Part shown: one piece after another, positions 1 through 8,667 of the stretch
How the letters are laid out: each line of letters opens with the position of its first letter
How positions within the stretch are numbered: position 1 is the first letter of the stretch
Assembly: GCA_031423015.1 (NCBI GenBank)
Contig: JANPER010000081.1
Coordinates: 13,268 to 77,267, forward strand
Direction: 5' to 3'
Length of the DNA: 64,000 nucleotides
Source of the DNA: DATGPD01 sp031423015
GTDB taxonomy: Bacteria; Planctomycetota; UBA1135; UBA2386
The notes under the pieces: model-generated
Told to the model about the DNA's origin: nothing
Databases searched by the model: none
What the model saw: only the letters and a program-made list of their open reading frames with translations
Made by a program: the position numbers and the translations under genes

Positions 1-36
1 GCGGGAGCGGGAGCGGAAGCGGAAGCGGAAGCGGGC
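1..36. repeat. Hexanucleotide tandem repeat at window edge
   Basis: About six units of GCGGGA or GCGGAA run from the first base of the window; the array may continue outside it. It is a purine-rich simple repeat with no coding role that I can support. Confidence 0.7.
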
Positions 37-59
37 CACCTCGACACGCTCGTCGGTCT

Positions 60-108
60 GAGGCGAAGCCTCGCTGGGTGTTCGCCAGCGCCTTCGGCGC
101 GAGCTGGC
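60..108. other. Two short GC-rich hairpins downstream of the cytochrome operon
   Basis: GAGGC-GAA-GCCTC lies at 60-72 and GCCAGC...GCTGGC at 84-108, the latter enclosing a GCC-TTC-GGC inner stem. They lie about 90 bases beyond the stop of the last gene of the minus-strand cluster. They could end or stabilise its transcript, but no T-run follows on that strand, so this is not a classical intrinsic terminator. Confidence 0.25.
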
Positions 109-196
109 CTGCATGACTTGTTGGTTCGGTTGCGTCGGCCAGGCGAAGGCTAGCGCGCCGCCCAGAACCATCGTCACAGTCAGTCTCGGTCGTCGG

Positions 197-2665
197 CTAC
201 CCCGACGCCTCGGTGTCGCCGAGCAGGCCGATGGTAACCGGGCCCGTCACCGTCGCCTTGCAAGCCAGGTGGCACTTCTCGGCGTCGAGGTCATGGCCGC
301 TGGCCGCAAGGTCGGGCACGATCAGCTTCAGCGTGCGCTTCTCTTTGCCAGACAGCTTGCTGATGTTGGCCTCGCCCTCGACGACCTTGATCACGCACTT
401 GCCGCAGGTGCCACCCTTGCAGTCGTAGAGCATCTGCACCTTGCCGCCGATCTCCTTCGGACTCTTGGTGGCGAACTTGGCTTCGATCAGGCAGTCGAGC
501 ACCGTCTGACCCGCCGCAATCGACAAGGTGTCGCCGAGCGGCTGCAACGTGAGCGACGGCGCGCCCCCGGCCGCCGCCGGCTTGGGCGCGTCGGCGGCCT
601 CGGCAGCCTTGTCCGCCGCTTTCTCCGCTGGTTTGCCGGCCGCCTTGTCCGGCGCCTTCGCGGCGGGCCGCACGGCGGTCTTGCCTATCACGTCGGCACT
701 TGCTGCTGGCTTGGCAGTGCCGGCCTTCTTGTCGATCAACGTCTGCTCACTGACCGCCGCGGCGGCCTCGGCGCGCGCGCTCTTGGCGGCGGTTTGCATG
801 CCGTCGAAGCGCAGGCCCTGCTGCGCCACGAACACCATGTCACCCTCGTTGAGGCGCAAGGAGTCGCGCACCTCGACATAGGTGCCGTTCATGCTGCCGT
901 AGTCGCGCAACTTCACCACGCTGCCCGCGCCCTCGAGGGCAAAGTGGCGGCGTGACAGCGACTTGTCGGCAGGATCGATGGCGATGCCGCGGGCCGACGC
1001 CTCGCGGCCGTAGCTGCGGCCGTCTTCGGCCACCGGCAACCAGGCGGCGGGCTCACCCTCGGGACCGAGCACGGCGAGCATCGGCTTGCCGCTCATGCTC
1101 TCCACGCGCATGCGCTGGCGCCCAGCCCAAATGATGTCGCCCACCTCGAGCGTGCGTTCGACGGCGACGCGCACGAGCACCTGCCCCGCCATGTCCTCGA
1201 CGCTGATGTAGCAAGCCTCCGGCTCGACCAGCAGCGCCGCGTGGTTCTCGACCACGTTCTCGTCGCGTGGAAACGTGATCTGCCCCGTGGTGCGCCCGAT
1301 CACGTAACGCCCCGGCGCCAGCAGCTCGCGCGCCTCTTCGTTGACCACACCGTCTTGCAGACGCACGACGCGCGCACCGATCTGCGGCGGCGGTGGCACA
1401 GTCGAAATCGGTGCCGCGCTCTTGGCGGCGGGAATGTCGCCGCGCGCCGCGTGCTTCTCTTTGAACTCGGCGAACCGCCGCTCCATCAGCGTCGCCAACT
1501 CGTCGTCGGTCTTGCCCTGCATGCGCGCGGCGATCACGTCGACCGCCAACACGGCATCGATCATCGAGCGCTTGAAGTTGCCCACGTGGTCGATGACCGT
1601 GGATTGCTCGGCCTCGGGGCTGAAGTCGCGCGTCTGGATGAACGCCGGCGTGAGCAGTTCGCCCACCATGAATATGTTGCGCACCTGGGTCTCGAGCCAC
1701 GGCGTCACCGCCATGTAGCTCTCGTCGTCGTCGGCCGCGGTGAACTGCCGGATCCCGATCTCTTGCAGGAACTGCAGCGGCAGGTCGGCGCCGATGCAGG
1801 CCAAGATCTGTTCCTTGGGAAACTCGAGGAACGTGCCCTCGCTCGGCCGCGAGGTCATGTCGCGGCGATCGCTGCGCAACGCCACGAACTCGCTGCCGTC
1901 CGCCGCTTTCAGCACCGCCAGCGGCTCGCTCACCGGCAAATAGCGAATATTGCCGTTGCCAGAGAACGCGGCGAAGAAGTCCTTCGCCAGCGTCGAGTTG
2001 ACCTTCGGCAGGCTGCGCTTGCGATACGACCAGAACACGTCGCTGCTGTCGTTCGCCTTGGCCTTGGCGTTCGAAAGCGCGATCACCGCCTCGGCAGCCG
2101 AAGTGCCGCCCCCGATCACGCACGCCGGCTTGCCGATGAAGCGCGCCGCATCCTTGAGCTTGTAGTTGATGCCCAACGAGTCGCCGGGCATCTCCAGCTT
2201 GGTCGGCATGCCGCGCCCCATCGCCAACACGATGTGCTTGGTCAGGTAGATCGGCTTCTCGCGCGTCGCCGGCTGCACGCACTTGGCGCGCATCACAGAA
2301 TCGGGGCCGATCTCGAGCAGCACCATCTCGACGCCGTTCGCCATCTGCAAGCCGCGCTCTTGGAAGGCGCCACGCCAACTGTTGTAGAGCTGACTTGCGG
2401 GCGTGCGATCGCCGAACAGCAGACGATCGATCAACTCGCCGCCGCACGGGAAGGGCACCGCTTTGCCCCCGGGTCCGAAGCTGGAGTCGACCGGCTTGTC
2501 CTTGGCGGGATCGCCGTCGGGCGACATCCAGTCCTTCAGCAGACTGAGGATCTCGTCCAGGTCGATGACCAGCGCTTTGAGACCGAGTTCGTGCGCGCGA
2601 AAAGCGGCGGCGGTGCCTGCCGGCCCGGCGCCGACGATGAGGATGTCGAGAACTTCGTTGGTCAT
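197..2665 (-). CDS. Flavoprotein oxidoreductase - two FHA domains - [2Fe-2S] ferredoxin fusion
   Basis: The 822-residue protein has three parts. Residues 8-380 form a thioredoxin-reductase-like FAD/NAD(P) fold, with the dinucleotide motif GAGPAG at 12-17 and a second one, IGGGTSAAEA, near 184-193. Two FHA domains follow, about 440-530 and 545-625; the second keeps GRE, SRRH and the NGT signature. After an Ala/Lys/Pro-rich linker, about 710-815 is a plant-type ferredoxin with CKGGTCGKC and a fourth Cys in the pair at KCHLAC. By family knowledge, FAD would take electrons from NAD(P)H and pass them to the iron-sulfur cluster, while FHA domains bind phosphothreonine. It lacks a signal peptide, so it is probably cytosolic. 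It starts 12 bases after the 17-heme cytochrome gene, which suggests it supplies electrons to that pathway (inference). The substrate is unknown. Confidence 0.85.
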   Translation of the reverse strand: MTNEVLDILIVGAGPAGTAAAFRAHELGLKALVIDLDEILSLLKDWMSPDGDPAKDKPVDSSFGPGGKAVPFPCGGELIDRLLFGDRTPASQLYNSWRGAFQERGLQMANGVEMVLLEIGPDSVMRAKCVQPATREKPIYLTKHIVLAMGRGMPTKLEMPGDSLGINYKLKDAARFIGKPACVIGGGTSAAEAVIALSNAKAKANDSSDVFWSYRKRSLPKVNSTLAKDFFAAFSGNGNIRYLPVSEPLAVLKAADGSEFVALRSDRRDMTSRPSEGTFLEFPKEQILACIGADLPLQFLQEIGIRQFTAADDDESYMAVTPWLETQVRNIFMVGELLTPAFIQTRDFSPEAEQSTVIDHVGNFKRSMIDAVLAVDVIAARMQGKTDDELATLMERRFAEFKEKHAARGDIPAAKSAAPISTVPPPPQIGARVVRLQDGVVNEEARELLAPGRYVIGRTTGQITFPRDENVVENHAALLVEPEACYISVEDMAGQVLVRVAVERTLEVGDIIWAGRQRMRVESMSGKPMLAVLGPEGEPAAWLPVAEDGRSYGREASARGIAIDPADKSLSRRHFALEGAGSVVKLRDYGSMNGTYVEVRDSLRLNEGDMVFVAQQGLRFDGMQTAAKSARAEAAAAVSEQTLIDKKAGTAKPAASADVIGKTAVRPAAKAPDKAAGKPAEKAADKAAEAADAPKPAAAGGAPSLTLQPLGDTLSIAAGQTVLDCLIEAKFATKSPKEIGGKVQMLYDCKGGTCGKCVIKVVEGEANISKLSGKEKRTLKLIVPDLAASGHDLDAEKCHLACKATVTGPVTIGLLGDTEASG

Positions 2666-2677
2666 GGGATCGAACTG

Positions 2678-4738
2678 TCAGCGCGGATCGGGAGCGGACC
2701 TTCCAGGGTAACCATCCTTCAGGTTGCCGAGCTGGGCGCGCTTCTGGGCGAAGTCGCCGGGCTGCGCGTTCTGCTGCCGGTTCCAATGACAGCCGTAGCA
2801 GTTGGCACCGTCCTGTCGATCGGCGCCGTCCTTGTGCAGCAGCCCGATCAGAACCTCGGCCTTGACGTGGTCGATGAGTTGCCACGGCTTCTCCGGCGCG
2901 ACATGGCAGCGGTCGCACTTAGCTTCGGCTGGGCCGTGGAACTGCGCGGTGTCGGCACCGCGCAGCGTGAGCTTGGCGTCGGCGACGGTGCCGCCGGCCG
3001 CCGGCACGCTCTCGCCGTGACAGAGGGCACAGCTCGTGACGTCGGTGCCGCCAATGTTCTTGGTGTCGGCGCGTCGCTTGTCGTCGTGGCCGTGGCACTC
3101 GGCGCAAGACTTGGTGTCGGGGATGCTGAAGGTCACCCCACCGTCGCCGGTTTGGTGACAGGTGGCACAGGCCATCAAGTCGCCGTTACCGCGCTTCTTG
3201 TCGACGTGGTCCTTGTGCGCAAAGCGCGGCACCGCGCGCTTGGTCGGCTCGTCGCCCTCGCGCACCGTGAGCACGGCGCCGCGGTGACATTCGCTGCATG
3301 CCGACAGCGTGTAGGTGCGGTCGCTCGGGGCGTCGTTCGCCGCCGCGGCGACGGCCGCGGCGAGCGTGTCGGCACTGGTCGACGTGGCGACCGCCGGGTG
3401 GCACTTCTTGCAGTCGGCTGGCGTGGGTTGCGGCGGCAGGTGCGTCTTGTGGTTGAACACCTTGCGCTGGATGCGCGAGGGCAGGGCCTTCACCGATGCC
3501 TTGTGGCACGCCGCGCAGTCCTTGGCCGCGTCGCCTGCCAGCTCATCGCCGGTGATGTAGGGGTGCGCCTGCACCACGATGTCGACCGACATCGCGTCGC
3601 GACGCGTGACCTCGGACATCGGTCGCGTCTCCTTCAGCGATGCACCGCCGAAGGCGTGGCAGCCGACGCACTTGTCCCAAGTACCCCCGTGATACGACGT
3701 CTGCCATTCCTTGGGCGTATGGCAGGCGACGCAGCCCTCATAGCTGGAGGCCTCCGCGCCGTCAGGCAACGTCATGCTCCACGCGTCGAGCCCGTCGGCA
3801 CCTTGCGTCAGGCCGTGACAGGCGCCGCAACCGCGCTCGTCGACACGCTTGCGCGCGTCGTCGCTACAGACCGTCGGCTTCTTCGCTGCACGCACATGGT
3901 CGGCGTGGCGGAAGGTGCCGGCCGCCCTGCTGGCGCCTGCCACCTTCTCAAGAGCGAACGCCACCGCCTTGCCGGCCGCGTTGACGTGGCATGTCGCGCA
4001 CGCCTTGACGGTGAAGCGCTCGGCGCCGATCGCCCTGCCCGCGACGTCCTTCACCTTGGCGTGGCAGGCCATGCATTCACCTTTCTCGGCAAGCAACGCC
4101 GCCAGCGTCACCATGGCCTTGGGGTTCAGCAGATGATCCTGATGCCGGAACTTGCCCAGCTGCCCTGGCTGCATCTGCGGATGCTTGTTGAGCACGGCAG
4201 CAAAGCCAGCGTTGCTCAGGCTGCTGCGATCGATCGCGCCGGGCACCGCGACGACCTGCTGGTAGACCCGGTTCTTCTGCTGGTCCGAGTGGCAACTCTC
4301 GCACGACGTGGCGCCGGCGACGATCGGCAGCGGATCCTCCAAACCGCCCTGGGGCAGCAGGTGGCACTCCCGACACTGCAAGCGCAAGTGATCGCCGTGC
4401 TCGAACACCGCCGAGCCGGCATCGCGCAGCGCGCTGAGATCCTGGCCGAAGGGCGGCGCCGCGATGATCGCCAGCTTCGACGTCGGTTCCTTCACCCGAT
4501 CGTGACAGGTGCCGCACTTCTTCTGCGGATCGACCGGCGGTTTGCCCTTCTCGTACACGTGACAACCGCGGCAATCGCGCAGCATCTCGGGGTTGGCCTC
4601 GACGCCGTCGCGCACCACGCTGCCGCGATACCACGCGCTCGGCACGTGGTTCTTGTGCTCGAACACCTTCACCTCGACACGCATCGGGGCAACCAACGCG
4701 AGCCACGGCATGAGCACGACCGCAGCGCGCCAGCGCAT
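2678..4738 (-). CDS. 17-heme c-type cytochrome
   Basis: The 686-residue protein starts with a short signal peptide (MRWRAAVVLMPWLALVAP) and carries 17 CXXCH heme-binding motifs, the first at residues 56-60 and the last near 640. Six F-x-H-x-x-H elements (for example FEHKNH, FRHQDH, FNHKTH) precede heme motifs, the pattern of cytochrome c3/c7-type modules in which the extra His residues are sixth axial heme ligands. It is exported, so periplasmic or surface electron transfer is expected. It lies 31 bases after the 10-heme gene and 12 bases before the flavoprotein-ferredoxin gene, all on the same strand, and so is probably cotranscribed with them. I cannot assign a donor, an acceptor or a named family such as MtrA or OmcS. 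Confidence 0.9.
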   Translation of the reverse strand: MRWRAAVVLMPWLALVAPMRVEVKVFEHKNHVPSAWYRGSVVRDGVEANPEMLRDCRGCHVYEKGKPPVDPQKKCGTCHDRVKEPTSKLAIIAAPPFGQDLSALRDAGSAVFEHGDHLRLQCRECHLLPQGGLEDPLPIVAGATSCESCHSDQQKNRVYQQVVAVPGAIDRSSLSNAGFAAVLNKHPQMQPGQLGKFRHQDHLLNPKAMVTLAALLAEKGECMACHAKVKDVAGRAIGAERFTVKACATCHVNAAGKAVAFALEKVAGASRAAGTFRHADHVRAAKKPTVCSDDARKRVDERGCGACHGLTQGADGLDAWSMTLPDGAEASSYEGCVACHTPKEWQTSYHGGTWDKCVGCHAFGGASLKETRPMSEVTRRDAMSVDIVVQAHPYITGDELAGDAAKDCAACHKASVKALPSRIQRKVFNHKTHLPPQPTPADCKKCHPAVATSTSADTLAAAVAAAANDAPSDRTYTLSACSECHRGAVLTVREGDEPTKRAVPRFAHKDHVDKKRGNGDLMACATCHQTGDGGVTFSIPDTKSCAECHGHDDKRRADTKNIGGTDVTSCALCHGESVPAAGGTVADAKLTLRGADTAQFHGPAEAKCDRCHVAPEKPWQLIDHVKAEVLIGLLHKDGADRQDGANCYGCHWNRQQNAQPGDFAQKRAQLGNLKDGYPGRSAPDPR

Positions 4739-4769
4739 CAGCGACCTCCGCGCTCTCGCACCGCGCGCC

Positions 4770-7700
4770 TCATCGCGGCGCCCACCCTGCTCGCGGCTCG
4801 TCGCTCACCGCGTACACCCCACCATCGCGCACGAACAGCCGCTGCATCTCGGGCAGCGTGAATGGCCGGCCGCCGATGCGGCCGAACACCGCCATCTGGT
4901 GCCCCGACTCGTCGACGGCGCGGTCGCGGTCGAGGCCCTTGGCGATCGCCAACGCCGGACCATCGGTCGGGTAGCTCGCCACCACTTGTGGGCGCGGCTG
5001 CGGCGCGAAGCCGTAGGCGCTGCGGCCGCCGTCCTCGGGCGTGACCAGCGAGATCACGTGCAGCCCGGCGGTGCCGTCGGCGAGGTAGGCGTAGGCGCTG
5101 TCGTTGGTCATCGCCACCTTCACCTGGTTGAGGTCCTTGATGCGGCCGTCGGCGTTGAAGGTCTGCTCGAGCTTCGGCGCCTCGGGCTTCTCGACGTCGA
5201 CGATCACCAGCCCCTGCGCGCCCGCGGCGACGTAGGCGTAGGTGCGCGCCACGTACACGTCGCGCGCATCCGCGAGGTCGAGGCGGGCGCTGGCCACCAG
5301 TTCGGCCTTGTCGGGCCAGGTGATGTTCAGCACCGACAAGCCGCGCGCGTCGACCACGAAGGCGTAGCGGAACTGCACGGCGATGGCGCGCGGGTGATCG
5401 AAACCCGCCACCACCGTGGCGAGCTTCGGCTCCAGTGGATCGCTCACGTCGATCACGGCGACGCCGGCATCGCAGCACACGTAGACGTTGGTGCCGGCGA
5501 CGGCGAGGTTCTGCGCGCCGGCCAACTTGCCGTCAGGGTTGAAGGTCAGCGCGCGCTGCAAGAAGTTGTTGGCGGGATCGCCATCGGCCAGACACTCGAC
5601 GTCGACCAGGATCAGGCCTTCCTCGCTGTCGGTGACGTAGGCGTAGCGATACGACTCGTGCAGGTACTGGTCGCGGCCGCGGTAGGGATAGTTCTGCTCC
5701 TTGTTCTCCGGGCGGAACGTGCGGCCGAGGCTGATCGGGTTGTTGGTGGCGAGCGCCACCGCGGTCGCGTTCTTGCTGGGCACGTGCGTGTTCTGGCCGA
5801 GCGGCGACACCGGCGAGGTCACCAGCTTCTCGGAGAAGTCCTTGTTGGCGACGTTGGCGACGTCGTAGACGCGGAAACCCCCCGACCCCGACGCGGTGTA
5901 GAGGTACTCGCCGCGCAGCTCGAGGCTACGAATGTTCGTGCCACCGTGATGTTCAGCGGTGGTCAGTTGGCGACCGTTGTCGACGTGCGCCTTGAAGCGG
6001 TCGGGATACGCCAAGCGATGCAGGTTGCTGCCGATCACCGCCTGCGGCTCGTCCCACTCGGTGACCTTCACCGCCTCGAAGCCGTCCTCGCCGGTACCGA
6101 CATAGGCGTGCATGCCCATGAAGTTGACGTAGTTGGTACCGAGCAGATAGGTCTGCGCCAGCCAGGCGTTGTTGTCGTTCTGCTGCGACACGTGGCAATC
6201 GCTGCACTGCCGCGTCTCGGTGGCGCGCACCGTGTGCGCGAAGTGTGTATTGAACGCCTGGCTCGACATGCCGTTGCCCGCCACCGTCGGCTGCTGCTTG
6301 TAGATGATGCGGCGCTGCGCGTCCTCGGACGAGATCAGCACCGCCGACGACGAACGCACCACCGCGACGCGCGGCAGGTCGGCCTGCAAGCGCTTCACGT
6401 CCGGCATCACGCCGAGCATGAACGCGTCGTCGCGCGCCACCTGCGGGTTGTAGGTGGCGAAGTTGCGCGTGTTGTGCGGCTTCTCGTAGTGGTGCGACTC
6501 GGTGCGCCAATTGGCCTTCTGCGGCAGATGGCAGCCGTAACACGAAGTGACCCACGCGGTGTGGCATGCCGCACAGTCCATCTTCTCGGGCCGATGCGCC
6601 ATGCCGCCGTCGCGCGACGACTGGCACTTGGCCCACGCCGCGCGCTCGTTGTAGTCCTTGTTGCCCGGCGTGACGCTGGCCTTGACCTGACTGACTTCCC
6701 ACGCCAAGCCCGGGGTCACCATCGAGTTCTGCACCACAGTCACGTCGATGCCGTCGCGGCGTTGCTCGAAGCGCGGCTTGCCAAACGGCGTGCGCGCGCG
6801 GGTGAACTTGTCGGCGGTCGTCTTGGCCGCGGGCCCGCTGGGGAACAGCTTGGCCTCCGCTTCCAACGTGCCATGGCAGTCCTGGCACTGGATCTGGATC
6901 GCCGCCTGATACTCGGCATACAGCGCGCCGTCGCCGTGCACGTCCTGCTCGAAATGACAATCGACGCAGTGCATGCCGCGCTCCAAGTGGATGTCCTTGA
7001 GGTGCACGGGCTTGCCCGCCTTGGGCGCCCAGCTCTTCGGATCCACCGGACCGCCGAGCGGTGGCAGCAGACCGTCGAACTTCTTCGGGTCGTCGTACGG
7101 CACCACCTTGCCGTCTTTGTCGAGCAGGTTGCCCTTGCGGTCCATCTTCAACACCGCGCGGAAGATCCAGCCGTGGCCGTGATAGTCGGCGAACTGCGTG
7201 TGCTGCAGCTCGGGGTTGAGGTCGGTGACGTTCTTCAGGAACTCGGGGTCGCCCCACTTGCCACGCACCGCCGCTTCTTCCGGGTTGCGGTCGAGACGCT
7301 TGAACATCTCAGCGTTGCTCGGGTTTTGCTCGGCCGCGGGCCACATCGGCGCACCGTCGGTCTCGTAGCTCCACATCTGGAACCCGTAGTAGGTGTTCAA
7401 GAACGAGTTCGGCTGGTGCATGTGGCACACCATGCACTGACTCGACGGGATGGCTTTGGTGAAGCGGTGCTGGATCGGGTGGCCTGACTGGTCGGTGGGG
7501 ATCGTCGGGTCGGCGCTGCCCGGCTTCGTGCTGAGCGCGCGCAAGAACTCGTTGCTGCCGCTGTGCCCCTGGCCGGTGTTGCCGAACTGCGCCCACGACC
7601 CAGCATGCACCGGGCTGCGATCGTTGGCGTACACCACGTGGCAGCCGGTGCAGCCACTGCTGCGGTAGTCGCCCGGTTGATCGTTGGTGCCGAGGAATGA

Positions 7701-8651
7701 CAGGTGCGGGTCGTTGAGCCGCGTCTTGTGCACGTTCAGCAGCGGAAGGTCGACGCGATTGAGCGTGCCGAGGCCGCGATCGGAGAGGCGGTTGTTCGGG
7801 CGGCCCGGGTCTTCGAGTTTGTCCGGCACGCCGACCAGCGGCGTGGGCGCGCCATTGAAGCCGAGCGCCACGCCACCGAGGCGGCTGCCCTTCTCGAACA
7901 CGCGGTACACGTTGCCCGGCTGCGTCACTTCCCAGTGCGGCAGCGGCAACGCGACGGTCGCGTAGCTGTGCTTGTCGACCTCGGCGTCGGTGGGCGCGCG
8001 CCACGACTCGCCGTCGGGCAGCAGGTTGTTGACGCGCTGCGGCACGCCTTCCCGGCTGTAGCTCTCGCCGAAGATCGTGCGCTTGGTGGGCACGATGCCG
8101 TTGCAGTACGCCGCCGAGCCGAGGAAGTGACCCGCGGTCGTCATCAGCGACTTGTGCACGTTGAGCACTTCGCGCTCGTGACACGACCCGCAGGTCTCGT
8201 TGGCGACGCGCAGGTCGCCGGGATTGACGAAGCGAATCCAGCTCGGGTTCTCGTCGTTGAGCAACGCGTAGCTGCGCTCGGGGTTGGCTGGTGTGCGCCA
8301 GCGCTCGGGATGACGCGGCGCAGGGTGCGCCTTGGCCTTGTCGGTCGCGCGGCCGTCGCCGCCGTGGCAGACGACGCAGCCCATCTCGATGGTGCCCGAC
8401 GGGTGCGGATCCCCCACGCCGAGGTGACAAGCGATGCAGCCGGCGTTGCGTTCCTCACGCTGCGCCGCGGTCATCGCTGCCCAGTCGGCGCCGTCGGCAT
8501 CGACGGCGGGGCCGGGCTTCTGGTACGCCGTCCATCGGCTCGGCGCGGCGCAGCAGACCACCAAGGTCGCCGGCACGCCGACGAGGAGCAGGCACAGAAC
8601 GAGCGCGCGGAGGGGGCGGCTTGCGGACGCGGAAACCGACGAGTGGGGCAT
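4770..8651 (-). CDS. Decaheme cytochrome fused to a LVIVD beta-propeller
   Basis: I chose the ATG at 8651 because it places a hydrophobic signal segment (about residues 14-36) at the N-terminus and leaves 16 bases after the porin stop. An upstream start in the same frame would run back into the porin gene. The product is about 1293 residues. Ten CXXCH motifs lie between residues 72 and about 820 (CIACH, CVVCH, CGSCH, CTGCH, CMVCH, CVDCH, CQDCH, CAACH, CYGCH, CSDCH). From about 905 to 1265 come repeats of the LVIVD type (blocks such as AGAQGLVIVDVEKPEAPKL), which form a surface beta-propeller in known proteins. A heme-wire domain joined to a propeller suggests an extracellular or outer-membrane-associated cytochrome that binds a partner or substrate. 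The Cys pair after the signal (VVCC) is a poor lipobox. Confidence 0.85.
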   Translation of the reverse strand: MPHSSVSASASRPLRALVLCLLLVGVPATLVVCCAAPSRWTAYQKPGPAVDADGADWAAMTAAQREERNAGCIACHLGVGDPHPSGTIEMGCVVCHGGDGRATDKAKAHPAPRHPERWRTPANPERSYALLNDENPSWIRFVNPGDLRVANETCGSCHEREVLNVHKSLMTTAGHFLGSAAYCNGIVPTKRTIFGESYSREGVPQRVNNLLPDGESWRAPTDAEVDKHSYATVALPLPHWEVTQPGNVYRVFEKGSRLGGVALGFNGAPTPLVGVPDKLEDPGRPNNRLSDRGLGTLNRVDLPLLNVHKTRLNDPHLSFLGTNDQPGDYRSSGCTGCHVVYANDRSPVHAGSWAQFGNTGQGHSGSNEFLRALSTKPGSADPTIPTDQSGHPIQHRFTKAIPSSQCMVCHMHQPNSFLNTYYGFQMWSYETDGAPMWPAAEQNPSNAEMFKRLDRNPEEAAVRGKWGDPEFLKNVTDLNPELQHTQFADYHGHGWIFRAVLKMDRKGNLLDKDGKVVPYDDPKKFDGLLPPLGGPVDPKSWAPKAGKPVHLKDIHLERGMHCVDCHFEQDVHGDGALYAEYQAAIQIQCQDCHGTLEAEAKLFPSGPAAKTTADKFTRARTPFGKPRFEQRRDGIDVTVVQNSMVTPGLAWEVSQVKASVTPGNKDYNERAAWAKCQSSRDGGMAHRPEKMDCAACHTAWVTSCYGCHLPQKANWRTESHHYEKPHNTRNFATYNPQVARDDAFMLGVMPDVKRLQADLPRVAVVRSSSAVLISSEDAQRRIIYKQQPTVAGNGMSSQAFNTHFAHTVRATETRQCSDCHVSQQNDNNAWLAQTYLLGTNYVNFMGMHAYVGTGEDGFEAVKVTEWDEPQAVIGSNLHRLAYPDRFKAHVDNGRQLTTAEHHGGTNIRSLELRGEYLYTASGSGGFRVYDVANVANKDFSEKLVTSPVSPLGQNTHVPSKNATAVALATNNPISLGRTFRPENKEQNYPYRGRDQYLHESYRYAYVTDSEEGLILVDVECLADGDPANNFLQRALTFNPDGKLAGAQNLAVAGTNVYVCCDAGVAVIDVSDPLEPKLATVVAGFDHPRAIAVQFRYAFVVDARGLSVLNITWPDKAELVASARLDLADARDVYVARTYAYVAAGAQGLVIVDVEKPEAPKLEQTFNADGRIKDLNQVKVAMTNDSAYAYLADGTAGLHVISLVTPEDGGRSAYGFAPQPRPQVVASYPTDGPALAIAKGLDRDRAVDESGHQMAVFGRIGGRPFTLPEMQRLFVRDGGVYAVSDEPRAGWAPR

Positions 8652-8667
8652 GGATGGAGTCACGACG

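Noticed and set aside
1241..4861. Plus-strand open frame of about 1206 codons opposite the flavoprotein and cytochrome genes
   Set aside because: It is the antisense of two well-supported genes with clear heme and FAD motifs. Its translation is Arg/His/Val-rich without motifs, as usual for antisense frames in GC-rich DNA.
4593..7487. Plus-strand open frame of about 964 codons
   Set aside because: It is antisense to the 10-heme/LVIVD gene, with low-complexity His/Arg/Val/Leu composition and no domain.
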